Of a stretch of 64,000 nucleotides of DNA, positions 7,676 through 16,199 are shown piece by piece. Each line of letters opens with the position of its first letter. Position 1 is the first letter of the stretch. Position numbers and translations under genes: made by a program. The notes under the pieces were generated by a model that worked only from the letters and a program-made list of their open reading frames with translations, was not told where the DNA came from and did no database searches. This DNA is from Actinoalloteichus caeruleus DSM 43889 (GTDB lineage Bacteria; Actinomycetota; Actinomycetes; Mycobacteriales; Pseudonocardiaceae): positions 1,984,001 through 2,048,000 of the forward strand of contig NZ_AUBJ02000001.1 of the NCBI RefSeq assembly GCF_000429185.2, in the 5' to 3' direction.

Positions 7676-10444
7676 GTGTCACTCCCGGCCGACGAACTGT
7701 GGCGGCCGGTGGGCGGGACCATCCCGCGACGCCAGTGGATGAAGATCACCGACCCGGACGCCCTGCCGGCCGAGGTGCCCGGCGACACCGAGTTCCGGGT
7801 GCTGCTGCCCGCCGACGACCGCTTCACCGTGCTGCGGGAGAAGTTGGCGGCCAGTTCCATCCCGGTGCGCCAGGTGCCCTACCTCCTGGAACAGGAGACG
7901 ATCGCCGAGTACCAGGACGCGCGGGGCCGCGACCGGCTCACCGTCATCAGCGCCGAGTGCGACCTGGGTCGCGTCGGCCCGGCCCGGCTCGTCCGCACCG
8001 ACGGGCGGTCCGCCGAGGCGGCGCGGGAGGCCTTCGACCTGCTCTGGCACGCCCACGCCGACACCGGTCCCGCCGCCGGGACCACCGTCCCGGTCGCCGA
8101 ACTCACGCCCCCGGAGTGGGCGCGGTTCCTGCCCTTCCCGACGTTCAACCCGGCCCAGGCCGAGGCGGTCCCGCACGTCGTCGACCACGACGGCCACCTG
8201 ATGGTGGTGGCACCCACGGGGTCGGGCAAGACGGTCATCGGCATGGCCGCCGCCCTGCGGGCCATCCTGGGGCAGGGCCGCAAGGCGGCCTGGCTGGTGC
8301 CGCAACGGTCCCTGACCGACGAGCTCGACCAGGAACTCCAGGGGTGGCGCGGGCACGGCCTGCGGGTGGAACGGCTCTCCGGCGAGTACAGCGTGGACGT
8401 CGGCCGGGTCCGCGACGCCGACCTGTGGGTGGCCACCACGGAGAAGTTCGAGGCCATCTGCCGGACCTCGTCGCTGCGGGAGGCGCTGGACGAGGTCGGC
8501 TGCGTCATCGTCGACGAGATCCACCTGCTCGGCGACCAGACCCGGGGCCCGGTGCTGGAGGCGCTGCTCGCCCGGATGCGGGGCGATGCCACGGCGCTGC
8601 GCCTGGTGGGCCTGTCGGCCACGGTGTCCAACGCCGACCAGGTGGCGACCTGGTTGGGGGCGCGGCTGGTGCGCATCGGCTGGCGGCCGAGCCGCCTCAC
8701 CTGGCAGTTGCCCATGATCCCGATCAGCGGCGACTGGGCTGCTACCGACGCGACCCGCACCCGGTTGGCGGCGAGCATCACCGACCGGGTCACCGCCGAC
8801 GGCGGCAGCGTCCTGGTGTTCTGCGGCAGCAAACGGTCGGTGCGCCGCACCGCCCTGATCATCGCCGCCAGCCGGGGTGCCCGCACCGACGGGGTGCACC
8901 CGGACGACCTCGAACGGCTGCACGAGGTGTGCCTGGGGGCGGGCGTGGGCCTGCACTACAAGGGCTGGGACCACCGGCGCGAGGCCGAACGTGGATTCCG
9001 GTCCCGGGAGCTGTCGGTGCTGGTCGCGACCTCCACCGTCGCGGCCGGCGTGAACCTGCCGGCCCGGGCGGTGGTCGTCCGCGACACCCAGGTCGGCTTC
9101 GACGAGATCGACGTGGCCACCGTCCAGCAGATGTTCGGCCGGGCCGGCCGGGTGGGGGCGGGTGAGGACCAGGGCTGGGCGTTCCTGGTGGTGGACGAGA
9201 CCGAACGGCCCCGGTGGCAGGGGCGGTTGGTCGCCGGGAACACCGTGTCCTCCCAGATCCAGTCCAGCCTGCCCGACCACGTGCTCGCCGAGGCCGTGCA
9301 ACAGCGCCTCTCCACGGTGGAGGAGGCCGAGGCGTGGTGGGTGGGGACCCTGGCCCACCACCAGGGCAGTCGGAGCCTCGCGCCCCTGCGGCAGGCGCTG
9401 TCGTTCCTGGTGGACGGTGACTTCCTGACCGCGACCACCGGTTCCGACGGCGTCGAACGGTTCACCCCGACCGAGCTCGGGGTGCTGACCGCGCGGCTCA
9501 TGGTGTCCACGACCGTGGGCCAACAGTTGCGGACCGCGTTGGCCAGGGCGGCCGTGCCCGGTGACGCCGACGCCGCGGAACGCGTGCTGGTGGACACCCT
9601 CGCCGGCGTGGTCCCCCGCCTGCTGAACGCCCCGGTCAGCGAGGACATCAAACCCACCGTGGCCCGACTGCTGGCCACCGGTGGCCGGCTGGACGTCACC
9701 CCCGATCCGGAGCCCCGGGCCGGGGCGGGGCGGGGGCCGCTGGTCAGCCACACCGCCTACGCACAGGGCGACCTGGCCCGCGCCGTGCTGCTCACCGTCG
9801 CCAACAGCCCCCGGTCGTTCCACCCCCGGGCCCGGGTGATCGGCGGCATCCCCTACCCGACGATGTACGCCGTGCTGGAGGAGGCGCCGCGCTACCTGCA
9901 CTGGTTGGGCACCCAGGGCCAGTTGGGCACCGTTCACCCGTGGGTGGCGATCGTGGCGGCGGACCTGGGCCGGCGGGTGCGCTGGCGGCGCTGCCAACCG
10001 TCCCGGGGGGCCGGCCGGCTGTTGTGGATGGTCGAGCAGATGGCGACTCCGGTGCACGCGGCCGACGGGGTGCCTCCCCTGTTCCGGGCGGCGACCGCGC
10101 GGGGCCTGACCAGTCCCGACTGGACCTCGTCGGGGATGCCGAGGAACTGCCGGCTCGACGAGGCCGACTACGCCGCGCTGCTGCGGGACCGGGCGACCCG
10201 GGTGCAGGTGGAGGAGCTGGGGGACCTGGTGCGGGCGACCGGGCCCACCGGGTGCGTGTTGGCGACCTGGGCCGGTCGGGCGTTCCACCTGACACCCCTG
10301 CACCGGGGGGAGGCCGAGTCGCACTACCCGGAGGGCCCGGTGCGGCATCGGGGGGCCGCGGTGTTCACCTGGCGCGGTGACTACCGGGCGTTGGGGTGGT
10401 TGGCGGACTACGACGGGTTCGCGCCCGAAGCGGACGCCGACTGA
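7676..10444 (+). CDS. Ski2-like DEAD/DEAH-box helicase
   Basis: A 922-residue superfamily 2 helicase. A unique N-terminal region of about 155 residues precedes the RecA core: Walker A APTGSGKT near 180, VDEIHLLGD near 280, LSATVSN near 313, and motif VI QMFGRAGRVG near 484. The QMFGRAGRVG form is typical of Ski2/Hel308/Brr2-type helicases. After the core come about 400 residues that resemble winged-helix and ratchet-like segments without a family I can name. The GTG at 7676 is chosen for the GGAGAGAGG upstream. Ski2-like proteins act in RNA decay, recombination repair or phage defence; context does not decide. The next gene, 452 bp away, is a small unknown protein. Confidence 0.9.
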   Translation: MSLPADELWRPVGGTIPRRQWMKITDPDALPAEVPGDTEFRVLLPADDRFTVLREKLAASSIPVRQVPYLLEQETIAEYQDARGRDRLTVISAECDLGRVGPARLVRTDGRSAEAAREAFDLLWHAHADTGPAAGTTVPVAELTPPEWARFLPFPTFNPAQAEAVPHVVDHDGHLMVVAPTGSGKTVIGMAAALRAILGQGRKAAWLVPQRSLTDELDQELQGWRGHGLRVERLSGEYSVDVGRVRDADLWVATTEKFEAICRTSSLREALDEVGCVIVDEIHLLGDQTRGPVLEALLARMRGDATALRLVGLSATVSNADQVATWLGARLVRIGWRPSRLTWQLPMIPISGDWAATDATRTRLAASITDRVTADGGSVLVFCGSKRSVRRTALIIAASRGARTDGVHPDDLERLHEVCLGAGVGLHYKGWDHRREAERGFRSRELSVLVATSTVAAGVNLPARAVVVRDTQVGFDEIDVATVQQMFGRAGRVGAGEDQGWAFLVVDETERPRWQGRLVAGNTVSSQIQSSLPDHVLAEAVQQRLSTVEEAEAWWVGTLAHHQGSRSLAPLRQALSFLVDGDFLTATTGSDGVERFTPTELGVLTARLMVSTTVGQQLRTALARAAVPGDADAAERVLVDTLAGVVPRLLNAPVSEDIKPTVARLLATGGRLDVTPDPEPRAGAGRGPLVSHTAYAQGDLARAVLLTVANSPRSFHPRARVIGGIPYPTMYAVLEEAPRYLHWLGTQGQLGTVHPWVAIVAADLGRRVRWRRCQPSRGAGRLLWMVEQMATPVHAADGVPPLFRAATARGLTSPDWTSSGMPRNCRLDEADYAALLRDRATRVQVEELGDLVRATGPTGCVLATWAGRAFHLTPLHRGEAESHYPEGPVRHRGAAVFTWRGDYRALGWLADYDGFAPEADAD

Positions 10445-10896
10445 CCTGGTTCGCGGCGGCCGTGGGCAGTGGTGGGCAGCGCACTCGGGCGGCTGCGGCC
10501 GGTCAGCCGAGTCCTGGCGGGGGCGGTCGACCCGGTGGGTCGCGCTGCCCGTGGGGCTCCGTCCAGCGATGGGCCTCGGCGACGACCGGGTCGGTTGACG
10601 AGTGGGTCAGATCCCCGGTGGCAGCGGAGCCGCGGGTTGCTCGCGTGGCACCGCCGGTGACCGGTTCCCGTCGGCGCCTGGAGGGGGAGAGCTTCCTGCC
10701 CCGACACCGTCGCCCGGATCCCCGGAAGTCGTCGGGCGAGAACGGTTGACGGAACCAGGCCGGCATTTCCCTAAGTGCGCGGGAACTGGGCCACCGAGGT
10801 TCGCGGAAAGGTTTCAGCCAGGTGGCCCTTGTTCCGCCGGGTGTCATCTTCCACATTGATGATCAGTAGAGCTGACCACGTGATCCTGGGGGAACG
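10445..10896. other. Intergenic, inverted repeat before the small gene
   Basis: No gene seen. GGGCCACC at 10788-10795 and GGTGGCCC at 10821-10828 are inverted arms 25 bp apart. The last 100 bp are comparatively A+T-rich (CACATTGATGATCAGTAG) and probably hold the promoter of the gene at 10897, though no clear -35/-10 pair was found. Confidence 0.45.
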
Positions 10897-11241
10897 GTGA
10901 ACACCTACGAGGAGCTTCGCACCGCCGTCACCAACAACGACGGGCTGCACAAGACGACGATGGACACGCTGAAGAAGATCCAGGGGGCGGGACGGCTCGG
11001 GGTGCACGTGCGCAGCGACATCAGTCGGAAGCTCGAATCGCACGGTCTCGGGCACCTGCCCCGGGAGCTCCCGCCCAACCAGGAGGACGTGGTCCGGCTC
11101 TACCTGTTGGGCAGCCGGGTCGCCGACATCGTCAAGGCCGTCCTCAACCCCAGCGACCGGGGGGACGACACGCTGCGGGCGATCGGCGGTTCGGAGGCCG
11201 AGGACCTGGTGCGCCAGATCCGGCAGCTCGTCTGCGGCTGA
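10897..11241 (+). CDS. Small protein of unknown function
   Basis: A 114-residue soluble protein starting with GTG after GGGGGAA. It is mixed alpha/beta, with LHKTTMDTLKKIQGAGRLG near residue 17 and VRLYLLGSRVADIVKAVL near residue 67. Similar small proteins (short ELR helix, GAGRLGV turn, VRLY.LG segment) occur widely in actinomycetes, but no role is known to me. No membrane or secretion signal. It stands alone, with a 452-bp gap to the helicase and a tandem repeat immediately after its stop codon. Confidence 0.8.
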   Translation: MNTYEELRTAVTNNDGLHKTTMDTLKKIQGAGRLGVHVRSDISRKLESHGLGHLPRELPPNQEDVVRLYLLGSRVADIVKAVLNPSDRGDDTLRAIGGSEAEDLVRQIRQLVCG

Positions 11242-11245
11242 GCCC

Positions 11246-11287
11246 GGGGACGAGCTGGGGACGAGCTGGGGACGAGCTGGGGACGAG
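11246..11287. repeat. Tandem repeat, 11-bp unit, 3.8 copies
   Basis: GGGGACGAGCT is repeated at 11246, 11257 and 11268 and partially at 11279 (GGGGACGAG). The array begins five bases after the stop codon of the small gene. Perfect copies suggest recent slippage; repeat number may vary among strains. Confidence 0.9.
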
Positions 11288-11592
11288 GAGGGCGGACCGG
11301 CGAAGCGCCCCGCCGCCGGGAGGGTCGGCTCGCCGGTCCGGAACCGGGGACCAGCGTCGGCGGTTCGTCCCGGCGGAGCACCCCGCGTGTGGTGGGGCCG
11401 CCGGGTCACCCGCCCGGCCCACCACTGGCCCCGTCCCGGTCGTCGCGGCTCCCGCACCGGACGCGGTGCGGCGGTGGCGGGTGGGCACCCCGCCCACCCG
11501 CCACCGCGTGTCCGCACCGATCCCGTGGGCACGGCGGCCCTCGGTCAGCCGGCCCTCCGCCGGTCACCGGGGTCCGCCGCGACCTCCGGCGC
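11288..11592. other. Intergenic, converging genes
   Basis: About 300 bp between the tandem repeat and the stop codon of the minus-strand ThuA protein. No gene and no strong hairpin were recognised. Confidence 0.5.
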
Positions 11593-14500
11593 TCAACTCG
11601 CCGGGGGCACCCCCACTCCGGCTCCCTCGAACAGCAGGGAGTCCAGGTCGAAGCTGTTGTTCGTCCCGGTCCGGAACACCAGGTACACGGTGTGGGTGGT
11701 GTCCAGTTCCGGCAGCGCGGTGACCTCCGTCGACTCGTAGCTGGACCAGCCACCGGTGTTGGGGACCTCGGTGGTGGCCACCAGCTCGCCGTCGGGGGAG
11801 TCCAACCGCAGCTCGATCGACCCACCCGAGGCGACCGAGGACACCCGGTAGCTCACCGCGTCGATGCCGACCAGGTTCATCGGGTCGAAGGCGATCCAGT
11901 CGCCGTCGCTGACGTCACCCACCCGTGCGCCCGACTCGGCGCCCTCGTCGCGGACCACCCGCACCCCGCTGGAGTCGGTGAAGTACTCGGCCTGCTTGTG
12001 CTTGGGCTGGAGGATCACCTTGTCGTAGCCGGTCAACGGCGGCGCCTGGTCGAACCAGCCGTCGTCGGTGTAGCGGGCGTTGAGCACGTAGTAGAGGTTG
12101 GCGCCCTCCGGGTGCCCGCCGAGGTCAGCCGTGTTCACGGTGTTCCCGCAGCCGGGCAGGTCCTCGGTGGGGTGCTCGTGGTCGTCGTGGCCCAGCGCCG
12201 GGTTCACCAGCACCCGGTCGCAGTCGGTGTGCCGGTCCTCGACGTCGGTGACCGAGACCTCGTAGGACACGTCGTCACCGAACTCGATGAACCCGCCCTT
12301 CGGCGGCCAGTCCACCGACACCTCGGGGGCGGTGTTGCCGACGGTGATCTCCAGGTTGGCGTGGGCGCTGGCCCCGTCGGGGTTGGTCACCACCAGTTGC
12401 GCCCGGTACACGCCCCGCCGGGAGTAGCGGTGCTCGGGGTTGGGTTCGGTGGAGTCGACCACCCCGTCCCCGGTCAGGTCCCAGGCGAACTCCAGGTCAC
12501 CGCCGCCCCGGTCGTAGCTGCCCTCGCTGGAGAACGCCACGTCCAGCGGCAGTCCCCCGTTGGTGCGGGATGCGCTGGCCACGGCGACCGGTTTGGGCTG
12601 GCCCTGGTTGTACTCGATGCGGTACAGCCCGGCGTCGGAGTTCCCGCCGCCGAACTGGCTGCCCCACTCCAGCACGTACAGGGCGCCGTCGGGACCGAAG
12701 CCCATGTCCATCGGCTTGCGGAACTCCTCGTCGTCGAGGAAGTCGTTGATCTTGAGCAGCTCGTGGTCCTCGTCGAGGCGGATCTCCTTGACGTAGTCCC
12801 GGGTCCACTCGTAGAGGAAGTGGGCGCCGTCGTAGTACTCGGGGAACTTCGTCTCCGACGGGTTGTCCGGGTCGTACCGGTACACCGGGCCGCTCATCGG
12901 CCCGCTGCCGCCCGAGCCCAGCTCGGGGAAGTGCGGCGACTCGTCGTAGCCGTACCAGACCAGCGGGGCCTGGGCCGGGGGCAGCTCGACCAGGCCGGTG
13001 TTGTTCGGCGACTCGTTCACCGGGTTGTCGCAGTCGAACTTCTCGCCGACCTCACCGGTGTCGGGGTCGTAGGGGGCGTAGGGCTGGTTGTCGCCGTGGC
13101 AGAACGGCCAGCCGTAGTTGCCCGGTTCCTTCAGCAGGTTGTACTCGACCAGGCCCTCGGGGCCCCGGTCGGTGGTGGGGCCGCCCCGGTCGGGCCCGTA
13201 GTCGGAGACGTGCAGGTAGCCGGTCTCCTGGTCCACGCTGAACCGGAACGGGTTGCGGAAACCCATCGCGTAGATCTCGGGCAGGGTGTCGGCCGTGCCC
13301 GGGGGGAACAGGTTGCCCTCGGGGATAGCGTAGCCACCCTCGTCCAACGGTTGGATCCGTAGGATCTTGCCGCGCAGGTCGTTGGTGTTGCCGGAGGTGC
13401 GGGCCGCGTCCAGCATCTCCTGGCCCTCACGCCAGTCGATGGGGGCGTAGCCCTGCCAGTCCGGGGACAGGTTGGGGGCGACGTCGTCTCCGACGCCCAG
13501 GTAGAGGGTGCCGTCCGGGCCGAAGGCCAACGCGCCGCCGGTGTGCCCCGGCTCCGGGTAGGTGCGGCTGCGGTAGCCGGGCACCTCCAACAGCACCTCC
13601 TCGGTGGCCGGTTCGAGGGCGTTGCCGGCCACAGTGAACCGGGACAGCCGGTTGACGTCCTCCTCGCTGTCGATCGGCGAGTAGTACAGGTAGATCCAGT
13701 CGTTCTCGGCGAAGTCCGGGTCGAGGGCCAGGCCGACCAGGCCGTCCTCGCCGCCGGTGTAGACGTCGAGCCGGTGCGCGGTGGTGGTCGCGTTGGTGGC
13801 GGGGTCGAAGACCTTCACGGCACCGCCGCGTTCGGCGAAGAACACCCGGCCGTCCTCGGCCACACCCAGCTGCATCGGGTCGCTGATGGCGGTGTCCAGC
13901 GGGGTCTTCTCGAAGTACTCCCACACCGTTCCGCCGCAGTCGCCGGCCTCGACCCCGGCGGCCCACAGGGTGCCGCCCACGACGTGCTGGTAGAACTCGG
14001 GGTCGTCGGTGAAGGAGGCGATCTCGTGGCCCATCGCGGTGGCCCACACCCGACCGCCCTCGGGGGTGTGGCACCAGGAGATGGGGTGGTCGGGCCCCAT
14101 CGCGTCGCCGCCGGGGTTGAAGGTCCGCTCGTCGGCGTCGACGAGGACGTGCACGTTGCCCCGGGCGCTGTAATCGAAGTTGTACCACTCCTCGGCCCGG
14201 TGCCAGCGGTCCGGCAGGTGCCGGGTGGAGGGGTGGACGCGGTCCAGGACCCGGGCGGTGCCGTCCAGGGTCCCCGGTGAGTGGCTGGGCATGGACGGGC
14301 CGCCGTTGATCACCTCGTCCCACCAGGGGAACTCGTCCTCGATGCCCATGTCCAGGGTGTTGTGGATGGCGACGATGCCCCCACCGCCCCGCAGGTAGTC
14401 CTGCACCGCGGCGCGTTCCTCGTCGGTCTCCCACACCATCCCGGAGTTCTGCAACATGATGATGACGTCGAACTGGGCGAGGTCGTCGTCGTTGAAGATG

Positions 14501-14721
14501 GCGGAGTCGTCGGTGTGCACGAGGTCGAAGTCGTGCTCCTCGGCCTGCCGGTGCACCATGTCGATCCCGGCGGGGATGGAGTCGTGGACCCAGCCGACGG
14601 CCTTGGTGAACAGCAGGGCGGTGAACTGGGGGGACGCTTCCGCCTGTCTGGGCGGGGCGACCAGGAACAACGCTGGCACGAGTGCGGCCAGCACGAGGGT
14701 GACGCTGAAACGGCGGCGCAC
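11593..14721 (-). CDS. Secreted ThuA / sorbosone-dehydrogenase / PKD / carbohydrate-binding protein
   Basis: A 1,042-residue exported multidomain protein. Residues 1-30 are a signal peptide (Arg-rich start, then VTLVLAALVPALFLV, cleavage near EASP). Residues about 33-235 are a ThuA glutamine-amidotransferase-like domain (LQNSGMVW, GGGGIVAIHNTLD). Residues about 265-680 are a six-bladed glucose/sorbosone dehydrogenase propeller (GLALDPDF, GHTGGALAFGPDGTLY, GFRNPFRFSVD, DYGPD). A PKD domain (AFSSEGSYDRGG, WDLTGDG) and a CBM6-like C-terminal domain (GDWIAFDPMNLVGIDAVSYR) follow. GTG at 14721 is chosen because AGGAGG stands 6-7 nt before it. Such proteins are thought to oxidise or bind sugars outside the cell. 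It follows the sugar ABC operon on the same strand, suggesting a shared substrate. Confidence 0.9.
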   Translation of the reverse strand: MRRRFSVTLVLAALVPALFLVAPPRQAEASPQFTALLFTKAVGWVHDSIPAGIDMVHRQAEEHDFDLVHTDDSAIFNDDDLAQFDVIIMLQNSGMVWETDEERAAVQDYLRGGGGIVAIHNTLDMGIEDEFPWWDEVINGGPSMPSHSPGTLDGTARVLDRVHPSTRHLPDRWHRAEEWYNFDYSARGNVHVLVDADERTFNPGGDAMGPDHPISWCHTPEGGRVWATAMGHEIASFTDDPEFYQHVVGGTLWAAGVEAGDCGGTVWEYFEKTPLDTAISDPMQLGVAEDGRVFFAERGGAVKVFDPATNATTTAHRLDVYTGGEDGLVGLALDPDFAENDWIYLYYSPIDSEEDVNRLSRFTVAGNALEPATEEVLLEVPGYRSRTYPEPGHTGGALAFGPDGTLYLGVGDDVAPNLSPDWQGYAPIDWREGQEMLDAARTSGNTNDLRGKILRIQPLDEGGYAIPEGNLFPPGTADTLPEIYAMGFRNPFRFSVDQETGYLHVSDYGPDRGGPTTDRGPEGLVEYNLLKEPGNYGWPFCHGDNQPYAPYDPDTGEVGEKFDCDNPVNESPNNTGLVELPPAQAPLVWYGYDESPHFPELGSGGSGPMSGPVYRYDPDNPSETKFPEYYDGAHFLYEWTRDYVKEIRLDEDHELLKINDFLDDEEFRKPMDMGFGPDGALYVLEWGSQFGGGNSDAGLYRIEYNQGQPKPVAVASASRTNGGLPLDVAFSSEGSYDRGGGDLEFAWDLTGDGVVDSTEPNPEHRYSRRGVYRAQLVVTNPDGASAHANLEITVGNTAPEVSVDWPPKGGFIEFGDDVSYEVSVTDVEDRHTDCDRVLVNPALGHDDHEHPTEDLPGCGNTVNTADLGGHPEGANLYYVLNARYTDDGWFDQAPPLTGYDKVILQPKHKQAEYFTDSSGVRVVRDEGAESGARVGDVSDGDWIAFDPMNLVGIDAVSYRVSSVASGGSIELRLDSPDGELVATTEVPNTGGWSSYESTEVTALPELDTTHTVYLVFRTGTNNSFDLDSLLFEGAGVGVPPAS

Positions 14722-15269
14722 CGATCTCCTCCTCTGCCTCCCGGGATGGTCCACCGCGGACCGCCGTCAGGCGGTCGTTCCCGGTTCCCGGACCCGGCGG
14801 GAGGCGTCACGAACCGCCGCCGCGAGCCGACATCGACCGCGACGGGGAGACGACTTCCCTCTCTGGTGCCGAGCGAACCGCCGGCGAATGGTCAGCCAGC
14901 GACTCAACCGTGACATGCGGTGGTAACACGAGCATAGGAATCCGACATCGTGATGTCCATGACACAAAACGGTTTTCCCGTTTTCCGTCCCCATTTTCCG
15001 GCCTTCCCACCAGCGGGAACATCGTGGGCACGCCTCGATTCCGACCGGCATGGGAATCGCCGGTCGGGACCACCTCGACTGTTCTGACGAAAAGGGGGAG
15101 AAACGCGGTGCGCGATCACACGCCGGCGAGGTGCGGCGTCCGGGAATTCGCCGGCCGACGAATGCTGTCCTGCTCCGTTCCCCTCCCCTTCCCTTCCTCT
15201 TCCCTTCCCCGGCCCGGGTGCCCGGCGGTGAGCGACCTCGCGGGCGGCGAGGCCGGGACGCCGCCCCGC
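14722..15269. other. Intergenic with homopyrimidine tract
   Basis: No gene seen between the epimerase stop and the ThuA protein start. Positions 15178-15210 are 33 consecutive pyrimidines on the plus strand (purines on the transcribed minus strand), a tract that could form triplex or unusual RNA structure. A LacI-type operator-like site lies at 14966-14979 and the surrounding 60 bp are unusually T-rich. Confidence 0.6.
14966..14979 (-). promoter_or_regulatory. LacI-type operator-like site
   Basis: The minus strand reads GGGAAAACCGTTTT, an inverted repeat of AAAAC around one base. A nearly identical motif precedes the ABC operon (21017-21031) and the GH43 gene (42336-42349). It lies 245 bp before the ThuA protein start. 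Binding by a LacI-family repressor is inferred; no such gene is in the window. Confidence 0.4.
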
Positions 15270-16133
15270 CTAGGTGCCCAGCCGGGTCAGGGCGCCCCGC
15301 AGGAACGCCAGGCCCTCCACGGCCAGCGCGTCCTGCGACTCGGCCAACGGCCGCCACACCGAGGCCGCCCTGGCGATAGACTCGGTGTGCGCGGTGAACG
15401 ACTCCACGCACAACGCGCCCCGGTAGCCCACGTCCCGCAACGCGCCCAGGAACCCGGCCCAGTCCAGGTGGTCGGCTCCCGGGGTGCCCCGGTCGTTGGC
15501 GCAGACCTGGACGTGGGCGATCCGGTGCCCGGCGGCGTGGACCGCCCCGGCCAGGCTCCGCTCCTCGATGTTGAGGTGGTAGGTGTCCACCATCAGGCCC
15601 ACCGCCTCCTCCGGCAGACCACGCAGGGCGGTCAGCGCCTGGTCGACGGTGTTGACCACGCTCGTCTCGTACCGGTTGAGCGGTTCCACGGCCAGCACCA
15701 CGCCCCGTTCCGCGGCGTGGTCGAGCACGGGCCGCAGGCCGGCCCGCAGCCGCGCGTAGACGTCGGCGCGTTCGGCCTGGTCCATCCGCCAGGCCGCACC
15801 CACCGGGGCGTAGGTCGGGCCGCCCACCACGCCGGACCCGAGCCGCACGGCCACGTCCACGCAGTGCCGGAGGTACTCCTGGGTCGCCTCGACGTCGGCT
15901 CCCGCACCGACCAGGTCACGTCCCTCGGACATCACCGCGATCACCGCGGCGCAGTCCAGGTCGCGCTCGGCGAGCACCTCGGCGGCCCGCCCCGGGTCGA
16001 AGTCACCCGGCTGTTCCACCGGGAGTTCCACCGCGTCGAAACCCCAGGCCGCCAGCCGGGGCAGCAGCGTGGCCACCGCCCCGTCGTCCAGCGGGGAACC
16101 CCAGATCCAGGTGTTGGCGCCCAGTGCGAACAT
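15270..16133 (-). CDS. Sugar epimerase/isomerase, TIM-barrel (D-tagatose 3-epimerase-like)
   Basis: A 287-residue xylose-isomerase-like TIM barrel. Motifs match the ketose 3-epimerase group: AVEPLNRYETSVVNT (metal Glu), MVDTYHLNIEE (metal Asp and His), VCANDRGTPGADHLDW and CVESF (second metal Glu). It probably epimerises a ketose or 3-keto sugar inside the cell. AAGGGACGGGC precedes the ATG. It is the last gene of the ABC operon, 66 nt after the binding protein, so it likely acts on the imported sugar. The exact substrate cannot be told. Confidence 0.87.
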   Translation of the reverse strand: MFALGANTWIWGSPLDDGAVATLLPRLAAWGFDAVELPVEQPGDFDPGRAAEVLAERDLDCAAVIAVMSEGRDLVGAGADVEATQEYLRHCVDVAVRLGSGVVGGPTYAPVGAAWRMDQAERADVYARLRAGLRPVLDHAAERGVVLAVEPLNRYETSVVNTVDQALTALRGLPEEAVGLMVDTYHLNIEERSLAGAVHAAGHRIAHVQVCANDRGTPGADHLDWAGFLGALRDVGYRGALCVESFTAHTESIARAASVWRPLAESQDALAVEGLAFLRGALTRLGT

Positions 16134-16199
16134 GCCCGTCCCTTCGTCTCGAACCGGTCCTCGACCACACCGGGTCCCCGACTGCCTGGCGTGGGGTGC

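Noticed and set aside
7135-9165. A 676-codon open frame on the plus strand
   Set aside because: Out-of-frame shadow of the helicase gene, which has complete helicase motifs in the other frame.
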